Both the position numbers and the translations under genes were made by a program. The notes below the pieces were generated by a model. The model searched no databases. It was not told where the DNA came from and worked only from the letters and a program-made list of their open reading frames with translations. Below, piece by piece: positions 45,502 to 53,589 of a stretch of 64,000 nt of DNA. The stretch comes from Wolbachia endosymbiont of Armadillidium arcangelii (GTDB lineage: Bacteria > Pseudomonadota > Alphaproteobacteria > Rickettsiales > Anaplasmataceae): positions 1,550,001-1,614,000 of the forward strand of contig NZ_CP157942.1 in NCBI RefSeq assembly GCF_040207875.1. The letters are read 5' to 3'. Each line of letters opens with the position of its first letter. Positions within the stretch are counted from its first letter, which is position 1.

Positions 45502-46275
45502 ATGAATACAAAAAGATTTGAAATATTAATAGAAACAACTAACCTATACAGCAGTAGCAAAGCTGAAATCATACAGTTAAATAGAAATGAAAAAACTTTC
45601 ATAGATGAGGATAAAAAATCTATCGAATTAGCTGAGGCTATTTTGGAAAAGAGAGGTATGTTTCATTTGTGTGACACTATGGATTATATCTTGAACAAAC
45701 TAATAAATGATAAAAAGCTTTTTGAGGAAATGAAAGATAGAGGTACAAGTATAATACGTCTTTTTTCTTTGTTATCAAAGTATTATGGTAATTTCAGGTA
45801 TGATACTACAACAAGAGGAGATCGTGTTGTTAAGTGTGGCATGTCTTTGTACCGCCGTTACGGCACTTCCAACACAGCACCTGTGGAGTACTCTATACTT
45901 ACTAATCCTAGTTTTTATCTTAGATACACTGTGTTTAATGATAATAATCCTGTTATCAGAAATAGGTTAGCTAGAGACTTAACTAAAGATAAAACAAAAT
46001 TAGACATTTTCGTAAATGGAATTTTAGCAATAAAGAGCTCGGATTTAGTATTGTCTTGTATCAACACAGTAGAGGCTCTTAATGGGGAAGCTAGAAATTA
46101 TGTTAATTGCTTACAGAAAAGCAACATGCTAGATAAAATCTTAAATAAAGATGATACAGCACTTGAAAAATTAGCTCTAAAGGAGTTATTAAAACTTTCT
46201 ATTTTGCAGAGTACTAAATTAGAATCTCCTCAAATTTCAAGTATGGAAACTCATCAACATTGTAATGGGCGGTAA
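45502..46275 (+). CDS. Uncharacterised 257-residue protein
   Basis: I do not recognise this protein. It has no signal peptide or membrane segment, is Lys/Leu/Asn-rich and looks largely helical, with a more varied middle part (GDRVVKCGMSLYRRYGTSNT and SILTNPSFYLRYTVF). The C-terminus is polar (METHQHCNGR). It stands alone, with a perfect palindrome just upstream, a strong hairpin just downstream and IS110 remnants after that. It could be an accessory or host-interaction gene; that is inferred from isolation and lack of recognisable homology only. Confidence 0.7.
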   Translation: MNTKRFEILIETTNLYSSSKAEIIQLNRNEKTFIDEDKKSIELAEAILEKRGMFHLCDTMDYILNKLINDKKLFEEMKDRGTSIIRLFSLLSKYYGNFRYDTTTRGDRVVKCGMSLYRRYGTSNTAPVEYSILTNPSFYLRYTVFNDNNPVIRNRLARDLTKDKTKLDIFVNGILAIKSSDLVLSCINTVEALNGEARNYVNCLQKSNMLDKILNKDDTALEKLALKELLKLSILQSTKLESPQISSMETHQHCNGR

Positions 46276-46285
46276 GATTTAAAAT

Positions 46286-46330
46286 ATACTGAGGCTCATT
46301 TGAATATGAGCCTCAGTATCACTTAATTTT
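46286..46330 (+). terminator. Strong hairpin after the orphan gene, probable terminator
   Basis: Perfect 14-bp arms ATACTGAGGCTCAT (46286-46299) and ATGAGCCTCAGTAT (46306-46319) enclose the loop TTGAAT. A T-rich stretch (AATTTTTATG) begins a few bases later. It starts 11 bp after the stop of the orphan gene. Confidence 0.7.
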
Positions 46331-46639
46331 TATGTTAGCCTACTTTAACTTTATTTCACTTCCACCAAGGGAATATTATTCCAGATGCTACTGCAATAGT
46401 TATCAATAGAAGCGTTTAAGTAATCTGCATCAAAGCGCACAGGCAGGGAGTGTTAAATAAACCATAGGCGTCAAGTTAAGAGAATACGCCCAATATAGCA
46501 ACCATTTAAGGTTTATTTATTATATTTATTTTTTAAGAAATCTTGATCTAAAATAAGATAATTTTTTTTAAGAGTCTATAAATTACTAATTTTATTGTTT
46601 AATATCTAAAATAATTTTTACCGCTTCTCTTCTTGTATC
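46331..46639. other. Intergenic stretch before the IS110 cluster
   Basis: No gene is seen. The notable element is an 18-bp sequence at 46463-46480 (CATAGGCGTCAAGTTAAG) that recurs inverted at 50907-50924, beyond the three IS110 elements. The part from about 46500 to 46640 is very AT-rich. Confidence 0.55.
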
Positions 46640-47067
46640 TTGTAAAAAGCATCTAATGTTTTAAGCTTAAGCATTAGGTGGAGGAGGGAAGAACTCTGTT
46701 TCTCCTCTTAGATATAAAATCTGTAAGAAAGATAAGAGTTCCCTCCTCAAAAGTATAGGCTGGACGGTATCGTAGAAAGACCTAAATGGCTCTAATTCTG
46801 TATCCACAAGGTTAGCATCGGACAGATACAAAACCTGTCAAACCAGAAAGAAACTCCTATTTTCTACTTTTTTGAATATAATTTTACGGAGAAGCGCTTC
46901 TGCAGTTATAGCCGAGTAGGCAATGGTGCCTTAGTGCTCGTAGGTTAGCATGGTTTTGGAAGGAAAATCACTGATGGAGTCTTTGAGACTACCTCGATTA
47001 GAAGAGCGTATAATTCAACCGTTCCAAGCTGAAGTGCTTTTCAATTATTATATGATGGAGGTTAGAA
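46640..47067 (+). ncRNA. Structured non-coding leader of IS110 element 1 (candidate bridge RNA region)
   Basis: This 428-bp region ends at the ATG of a decayed IS110 transposase and has no open frame of note. It has strong pairing potential: GAGGAGGGAAGAACTCT (about 46681-46697) can pair with AGAGTTCCCTCCTC (about 46735-46748), leaving a 3-base bulge. IS110 elements are established to express a structured bridge RNA from DNA flanking the transposase. That this region is one is inference from position and folding. Confidence 0.4.
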
Positions 47068-48361
47068 ATGGCAAAAACAAAAAGTAAATTAGAGGTCTGA
47101 TGCGGCAGGAATAGATATCTGTGCATTATGTATGTGTACCAGAAGGAAGAGATAAACAGAATATACAAAAATTCTGCTGCTTCACAGAAGATCTTTATAA
47201 CTTAGCAAAGTGGTTAAAGAGGTGCAAAGTTACTACAATAGCCATGGAATCAACAGGAGTGTATTGGATCCCCTTGTTTCAAGTACTTGAATCATATGGA
47301 TTTGAAGTAAAATTAGTAAACGCAAAATATGTTAAGAATGTGCCTGGAAGAAAATCTGATGATTGCCAGTGGTTACAACAACTGCATAGCTATGGACTGC
47401 ATTTAGACCAGATAATCAAATTTGTGTATTACGCAGCTACGCTAGACAACGAGATAACCTAATAAAAAGTGCAGCAGCACACATTCAACGTATGCAAAAA
47501 GCGTTAATTCAAATGAGCATTCAATTGCATAAGGTGATAAGCGATATAACAGGAGTTACTGGCATGCAAATTATTAAAGCAATACTTGAGGGTGAAAGAA
47601 ATCCAGAAAAATTAGCTGAATTAAGAGATGGACGAATAAAAAATGATAAATCTACCATTGCAAAAGCATTAACTATAGAGAGGAACACCTGTTTACACTA
47701 AAACAAGAGTTTGAGCTATACAATATTTATCAGGAAAAAATAGCAGAATGTGATAGAAGTATTGAAGGATATTATAAAACATTTGAGACAAAGTCAGGTG
47801 GGAACAAGCTATGTAATAAAATAAAGCGTAAGTCTACAAAACATAGGCCAAATTTTGCTATACACGAAGAACTGCATAGAATTACAGGTAGGGAAAAGTT
47901 CCAGGACTTGATGTAGTAACCATACAAACAATAATTTCAGAAACTGGCATAAACCCTAATAGATGGCGGACAGAAAAACACTTTTCATCGTGGTTAGCCC
48001 TGCCAATAAAATTACAGGAGAAAAAGTGTTTAGCACAAGAACGCGTAAAGTCATTAATCGTGCTGCAAATGCATTTCGAATAGCTGCTCACTGTGTATCA
48101 AGAAGCAACAGCGGAATAGGTGCGTACTGTAGAAGAATAAAGAGACGACTAGGTGCACCAAAAGCAATCACGGCTACCGCAAGAAAACTAGCATGCATTT
48201 TTTATAGTATGCTAAAGTATGGGTAAGAATATGTTGAAAAAGGAATGAACTATTATGAAACACGTTACAAAGAGAGAGTTAAAAAAAACTTGATCAAAAA
48301 AGCACAGGAATTTGGCTACATCTTAGTTCAAAAAGATGAACTGGTTGAGGGAGTTTCTTAG
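47068..48361 (+). pseudogene. IS110-family transposase 1, multiply frameshifted
   Basis: Starting at ATG 47068 (MAKTKSKLE) the gene breaks after about ten codons. Its pieces are GIDI, then HYVCVPEGRDKQN, AMESTGVYWIPLFQVLE with the glutamate of the RuvC-like DEDD site, and KSDDCQWLQ (47121-47462). Then come RQRDNLIKSAAAHIQRMQKA and GVTGMQIIKAILEGERNP, VPGLDVVTIQTIISETGI in yet another frame, and RLGAPKAITATARKLACIFY (47963-48226). The end reads YILVQKDELVEGVS with a TAG at 48359-48361. At least four frameshifts make it inactive. Confidence 0.85.
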
Positions 48362-48404
48362 AAGGCTTACTTTTCGTTTTAAATGGTAACGTATGGGGTT
48401 ATAT

Positions 48405-49392
48405 ATGATCAACAACTTTCTTGGAATTGATGTATCAAAAGATCGCTTTGATGTTTTTCTTTCATTCATAAGTAAAAAAGAAAAGCGTGAAACTAGGAAA
48501 AGGAGCTTTAAGAACGATGATCTTGGGTTTCAAGGTCTGCTGAGTTTTCTACAAAAGCATAATGTGGAAGAAGTAAAGGCATGCATGTGGTTGTTATAGC
48601 GAAGCTTTGGCTGAATTTCTGCACAATGCTGGACATTTTGTTAGTGTTGTAAATCCTTATTGTATTAAATCTTATACAAGGAGTAAGCTCGTAAGACAAA
48701 AGAATGATCAGACTGATGCAGAAATTATTGCTGATTATTGCCAAAGACAGGAACCAACTCGTTGGACACCACCTTCTTCTGAAATGAAAAAATTAAAACA
48801 TCTTTATCGTTGCTCAGTTGCGTTAAAAGAATTAGTAAATAACCACCTAGAAAAAAAAGAGAGACTGCCTAAAGAAGTTGCAAATGCTTGGGAGGATCTT
48901 GCAACGAATATAGTTAAAAAAATAGAAATAATAAAAAACTCCATACGCAAACTATTAAAGCAGCACAAAGAATTGTTGGAAAATTTTCAGCTTCTATTGA
49001 CTATTCCAGGAATAGGAGAGGAATCAGCAATAGCTATTTTAGCTGAAATCCCTGACATAAAAGCTTTTAGAGATGCCAGGCAATTGGCAGCATATACAGG
49101 AGTTATACCGAAAAATATAACATCAGGTTCATCTGTACATTCTAAACCAAGATTAAGTAAATCAGGTTACAAACATTACGTAAGGCCCTTTTCTTTCCTG
49201 CCATAGTAGCCAAGAATCACAATCCTATCATTGTGAGTTTTTGCCAAAGACTAAAGAAGAAGGGTAAGCATAATATGGCAATTGTGGGAGCGTAAGCTAC
49301 TCCATATCATTTTCGGTATCCTGACATCCAAAAGTGCTTTTGATCCAAATCATATCAAGAATTACAGAACTAGGATGTTGACTGTAGTTTAA
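48405..49392 (+). pseudogene. IS110-family transposase 2, frameshifted
   Basis: ATG 48405 begins MINNFLGIDVSKDRFDVFLS, with the first catalytic aspartate. A small deletion near 48584 removes the expected EATG motif and shifts the frame. Coding resumes with NDQTDAEIIADYCQRQEPTRW, FQLLLTIPGIGEESAIAILAEI and LAAYTGVIPKNITSGSS, and the frame is lost again near 49186. The true C-terminus is readable as KLLHIIFGILTSKSAFDPNH, ending at 49392. This is a different lineage from elements 1 and 3. It starts only 43 bp after element 1, so it has no separate 5' non-coding leader. Confidence 0.85.
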
Positions 49393-49741
49393 AATCAAAA
49401 AATGCTTCCAATCCATTCAACATATTCACTAACTGTAATCTGTGTACTGTTACACAATCAGAAGTATTTTTTGATTTTATGATACAGCTTGAGTAATTTT
49501 TTTGTTGACTAGCAAGACGGTTGTAAGTTGGAAATATGATATAAAAGAAGCAAGAAGGAAGGTAGCTCTATAAAAAAATATAGTTATCAAAGGCTTGAGC
49601 GACCGTAAGACGGTAGTATTACACATACGTAGATATCAAGGTACTCAAGCCTATCCTTCGAGACGTTTGAATAGTTGTTTGGGACATACATATGCACCTG
49701 TTTACAATCTTAAATTTTAACTTAAACTCTCGAGGTTCTTT
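49393..49741 (+). ncRNA. Structured non-coding DNA before IS110 element 3 (candidate bridge RNA region)
   Basis: No gene is present in these 349 bp. A long-range stem AGGCTTGAG (49591-49599) with CTCAAGCCT (49644-49652) encloses a small hairpin ACCGT-AAG-ACGGT (49602-49614). The rest of the loop is single-stranded-looking sequence that could act as a guide loop. Position directly upstream of an intact IS110 transposase fits the bridge RNA layout known for the IS110 group. The left part may instead belong to the right end of element 2. A promoter was not identified. Confidence 0.5.
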
Positions 49742-50689
49742 ATGGTTATATCTTATCAAAATTTTATTGGCATTGATATCGGAAAACTTGAATTTGTCAT
49801 TGCAGTGAATGAACAAAAAAGTGTTATCAAGTTTGACAATAGTTGTTCTGGCTGGAAACAATTTTACCAAAAATTTTCAAATATCTTACCCAATTCCATG
49901 ATAATTTTAGAAGCTACAGGAGGCTATGAGCTTGGCTTATTGTATTTTCTTATTGACAGAAACATTGCTGTGCATCGTGCTAATACTCGTCAAGTTAAAA
50001 ACTTCATTCTATCTCATGGAACTTTGGCAAAGACTGACAATCTGGATGCAAAAGCGCTTGCCCAATATGGTGTTGAGCGTTGTGGACGTCTGCAGCTATT
50101 TACACCTATCTCAAAAGAACAAACCACCTTATTTACACTTTGTCAGCGTCGTGATGATATTACAAAAATGCTTGTTCAAGAAAAAAATAGGCTTAAAACT
50201 CCTGGAAATGATTACATTAAGGAAAGTTGTCAACAAACTATTGAATTCCTCAATAATCAGGTAGAAAAGCTTGATCAAGCTATACAAAAAATAGTCAATG
50301 AAAACCCTGAACTGAACCGATACCAGAAGATTCTTGAAACAGTTCCTGGAATAGGTAGAAAAACCTCTCAATGTTTATTGTGCCTTATACCGGAACTTGG
50401 TTCCTTAAACAAAAGGCAAGTTGCAAGCCTTGCAGGTGTTGCACCTCATCCTAAGGAAAGTGGTAAAGCTATTGGTTACCGAAGGATTATAGGTGGAAGA
50501 AGTAACGTTCGTTCAAAGCTTTTCACAGCTGCTATGGCTGCTAGAAACTCCAAGTCAGAACTTGCTGCTTTTTATTGTAAGCTTATTGATAGTGGTAAAA
50601 GAAAGATGGTAGCACTCACTGCACTTATGCGTAAAATTATAGTCATCGCCAATGCCAGACTTAAAGAAGCAATTAATTTGCATGTTTAG
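49742..50689 (+). CDS. IS110-family transposase 3, intact
   Basis: This 315-residue enzyme has a complete RuvC-like DEDD site: the aspartate of FIGIDIGKLEF (about residue 11), the glutamate of MIILEATGGYE (about 60), and two aspartates in AKTDNLDAKALAQYG (about 100-104). The C-terminal transposase_20 domain has ETVPGIGRKTSQCLL and QVASLAGVAPHPKESGKAIG, which contains the serine region, then RSKLFTAAMAARN. A GAGG ribosome site lies 6 bp before ATG 49742. IS110 enzymes work with a bridge RNA to pair donor and target. This is the only intact IS110 gene in the window. Confidence 0.93.
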   Translation: MVISYQNFIGIDIGKLEFVIAVNEQKSVIKFDNSCSGWKQFYQKFSNILPNSMIILEATGGYELGLLYFLIDRNIAVHRANTRQVKNFILSHGTLAKTDNLDAKALAQYGVERCGRLQLFTPISKEQTTLFTLCQRRDDITKMLVQEKNRLKTPGNDYIKESCQQTIEFLNNQVEKLDQAIQKIVNENPELNRYQKILETVPGIGRKTSQCLLCLIPELGSLNKRQVASLAGVAPHPKESGKAIGYRRIIGGRSNVRSKLFTAAMAARNSKSELAAFYCKLIDSGKRKMVALTALMRKIIVIANARLKEAINLHV

Positions 50690-50719
50690 AAATTTACATG
50701 GCAATAATTAAAATTAGTT

Positions 50720-50764
50720 AATGAATATGTGCGTCCACACACACACTAAACGCACATATTCATT
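50720..50764. repeat. Perfect 14-bp hairpin after IS110 element 3
   Basis: Arms AATGAATATGTGCG (50720-50733) and CGCACATATTCATT (50751-50764) surround a 17-base loop rich in CA. It begins 30 bp after the transposase stop and has no T-tract, so it may be part of the element's right end and not a terminator. Confidence 0.75.
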
Positions 50765-50906
50765 GGCTTAAGCAAGGTAGTAGCTGTTTGATATAAAATT
50801 CTATTCTTATACGACAAAATGGGGTTTTATTGCCCATATGAAGTTGCAAAATTACACAAATAAAAAATTTTTAAACATAGTTGATATCTTTCTTATTCCA
50901 CTTTTC

Positions 50907-50924
50907 CTTAACTTGACGCCTATG
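50907..50924. repeat. 18-bp inverted partner of the repeat at 46463-46480
   Basis: It is the exact complement of CATAGGCGTCAAGTTAAG. With its partner it brackets 4462 bp that contain all three IS110 genes. It may be the surviving end of an older element that was split by the IS110 insertions. Confidence 0.8.
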
Positions 50925-50964
50925 CTGGCCGTAACTGTGTGTACTTAAATAATAGTTACCTTTC

Positions 50965-53475
50965 TCAAGCCTTCAACTCCTCAAATATTTCACTTGCTCT
51001 ATTTAAAACAGAGTCAGGAAAACCGGCAAGTTTTGCCACATGTATTCCATATGACTCATCTGCAATACCCTCAATTACTTCATGTAGAAAGATTACCTCT
51101 CCATTCCATTCTTTTATTTTCACACAAAAACATTTCACATTTTCTAAGTATTCACCTACTTTAGTCAATTCATGATAATGAGTTGCAAAAATGGCGCGGC
51201 ACTTATTTATATTGTGAATATGCTCAATTACCGCCTGAGCAATAGATAAGCCATCATATACTCCTGTGCCCCTACCAATTTCATCAAGTATCACCAAGGA
51301 ACGATCTGTTGCCTGATTGACTATCGTTGCTGTTTCAATCATCTCTACCATGAAGGTAGAATAACCAGCTGTTATATTATCTGTTGCACCAACTCTGCTG
51401 AATATCTTGTCAATTACTCCAATGTGTGCACTATCTGCTGGCACAAATGATCCCATATGAGCTAAAATTGTGATAAGAGCGTTTTGCCTTAGGAAAGTGC
51501 TTTTTCCTGCCATGTTAGGACCAGTAATTAGATGTATACCAGCCAAACTTATGCTGTTTGCAATAAACTTATTGTTTACTTCAACCACTGGATGCCTTCC
51601 GCTACAGATATTAAATTCCTTACTATCGTCAATAATGGGTTTTACGTAATTGTTTTGTACCGCAAGCTCTGCAAACGCGGTTCTAATATCAAGTTTTGCC
51701 AAAGCATTTGCAGAAAGAGCAATTTTTTCAGATTCTTTAGCAATTTGACTACACAGTTCACTAAAAATTTTCATTTCTAAGCCGATTGCAGCATCACGTG
51801 CCGTAAGAATTTTATTTTCTAATTCTTTCAATTCATTAGTAGTATAGCGAACACTGTTTACTAAGCTTTGCCTATGAATAAATACATCTGAAGTTATTTT
51901 GTGATTTGCTGACACTTCAACATAATAACCGAGTATATTGTTGTGTAATATTTTTAGTGCAGCAATGCCAGTTAGGTCGCGATAAGATTCACGGAGTTTA
52001 GTGATCAGTTTGCTACTATTGTTCAGCACATAGGATAGCTCAGATAGTTCTTGATTATATCTTGGATTGATAAATCCTCCTTCTTTTACGGAACTGAGGT
52101 TATTATCAAGTACAGCACTCTCTAGAAGCTCGAATAGGTTTTTATGATTTCCAAGACTTTTATGTATTGTGCTGAATTCACTCTTGTCACTACTTATCAC
52201 TTGAGTAGTAGACACTGACTCCTTTTCTCTAGTCAAGCACTGAAATGACATCTGAGAGTTAGCTGCCGGTTTTTCACTTAAGTGATAACTATGTAAGGTA
52301 GACAAAAGCTCAGATAACTCTAACGTTTTTCCAAGGCCAATTTTTAATAAATTAATGTCCTTTGGTGAACCACGCTCTAGCATCAAGCGCGATAATGATC
52401 TCTCAATATCTGGAATATTAGATAATATTTCCCGTATCTTTTTGCATGACTCATGGTGATTTACAAAAAATTCAACGGTGCTGAGCCTTAAATTAATTGC
52501 CTTAGAACAAGCAAGTGGTGAAGCAAGCATTTGTTTGAGCAGGCGTCCACCAGAGGCTGTAACTGTATGATCGATAACTGAAATTAATGAACTTTTTTTT
52601 TCACCAAATTGAGTTGAAAATAACTCAAGATTTCTCCTTGCTGAAGCATCAATAAGTATGAAATTTTGTTGTTTATAGGGCTTTGGCAACTCAAGTCTTG
52701 GAATGGAGCCCCTTTGCGTTACTCTAACATATTCAAGCAGCGCACCGCATGCCATAATCTCTATTTTACTGAATTTTCCTATAACTCCAAGCTCTCTGAT
52801 TTTATAAAATTCGCACAGCGTTCTATGGGATTTATTATACTCAAAAAAACTCTGTGCATGTTGCGTAATCGATATCTTATAATTTTTCAAAATTGATCTA
52901 ATTCTTTCATCTTCAGTGAGCTTTTCAGAGATCAATAATTCCCTTGGTGATATACGCAGTAAATCACTATCTAGAGCTTTCAAATTCGTTGTAGTGTGAA
53001 AAAATTTTCCCGTTGATAATTCGAGCCAGCCAATAGCATACTCTCCATTTTGTTCAACTATGGATGCGAGATAATTATTGCTTTTATCCTCCAGTAGTGA
53101 ATCTTCCATAATTGTACCTGGAGTTACAATTCGCACTACATCACGTTTTACTATAGATTTATAGCCCCTCCTTTTTGCTTCATCGGCAGTTTCTAATTGA
53201 TCACAAATTGCTACTTTAAATCCTAAATCTATTAGCTTATGCAGGTAAGATTCGCTACTGTGTGCTGGCACTCCACACATTGGTATGTCCTGTCCACACG
53301 CATTACCTCTTTTAGTAAGCACTATATTCAGCAACTTCGCAGCTTTAATGGCATCATCGAAAAATAATTCATAGAAATCTCCCAGTCTATAAAACAATAG
53401 ATGATCCTTGTATTGAGCTTTCAAGTTCAAATACTGCTCCATCACAGGAGTGTTTTGTTCTCTTATTAAGTTCAT
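50965..53475 (-). CDS. mutS: DNA mismatch repair protein MutS
   Basis: MutS recognises mismatches and starts repair with MutL. The 836-residue protein has the N-terminal mismatch-contact region (LLFYRLGDFYELFFDDA, about residues 28-44; Leu where many have Met), then IPMCGVPAHSSESYL. The core and clamp follow, and the ATPase has Walker A GPNMAGKS (about 650-657), VGATDNITAGYSTFMVEM and Walker B LVILDEIGRGTGVYDGLS. It is intact with all motifs. It is convergent with the IS110 cluster and divergent from the ankyrin gene. Confidence 0.96.
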   Translation of the reverse strand: MNLIREQNTPVMEQYLNLKAQYKDHLLFYRLGDFYELFFDDAIKAAKLLNIVLTKRGNACGQDIPMCGVPAHSSESYLHKLIDLGFKVAICDQLETADEAKRRGYKSIVKRDVVRIVTPGTIMEDSLLEDKSNNYLASIVEQNGEYAIGWLELSTGKFFHTTTNLKALDSDLLRISPRELLISEKLTEDERIRSILKNYKISITQHAQSFFEYNKSHRTLCEFYKIRELGVIGKFSKIEIMACGALLEYVRVTQRGSIPRLELPKPYKQQNFILIDASARRNLELFSTQFGEKKSSLISVIDHTVTASGGRLLKQMLASPLACSKAINLRLSTVEFFVNHHESCKKIREILSNIPDIERSLSRLMLERGSPKDINLLKIGLGKTLELSELLSTLHSYHLSEKPAANSQMSFQCLTREKESVSTTQVISSDKSEFSTIHKSLGNHKNLFELLESAVLDNNLSSVKEGGFINPRYNQELSELSYVLNNSSKLITKLRESYRDLTGIAALKILHNNILGYYVEVSANHKITSDVFIHRQSLVNSVRYTTNELKELENKILTARDAAIGLEMKIFSELCSQIAKESEKIALSANALAKLDIRTAFAELAVQNNYVKPIIDDSKEFNICSGRHPVVEVNNKFIANSISLAGIHLITGPNMAGKSTFLRQNALITILAHMGSFVPADSAHIGVIDKIFSRVGATDNITAGYSTFMVEMIETATIVNQATDRSLVILDEIGRGTGVYDGLSIAQAVIEHIHNINKCRAIFATHYHELTKVGEYLENVKCFCVKIKEWNGEVIFLHEVIEGIADESYGIHVAKLAGFPDSVLNRASEIFEELKA

Positions 53476-53589
53476 AATACTTTTAAATATGTTAGCAATA
53501 AACTAGCTTTCTCTGGCATTGGTTATTTTATTATGGATCAATAATTTTTTTTAGCTATAGTACAAAAGCAAATAGTTTAAGGTAGGATT

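Noticed and set aside
45305..45538. Reverse-strand open frame ending in LLHLAGARSANTFIAPLLL
   Set aside because: Short, overlaps the palindrome and the start of the plus-strand orphan gene, no ribosome site. A real 39-codon peptide from 45424 cannot be fully excluded.
45502..46275. Toxin or antitoxin assignment for the orphan gene
   Set aside because: No partner gene and no recognised toxin or antitoxin motif.
47882..48091. Reverse-strand frame in the IS110 remnant
   Set aside because: Antisense of transposase coding sequence.
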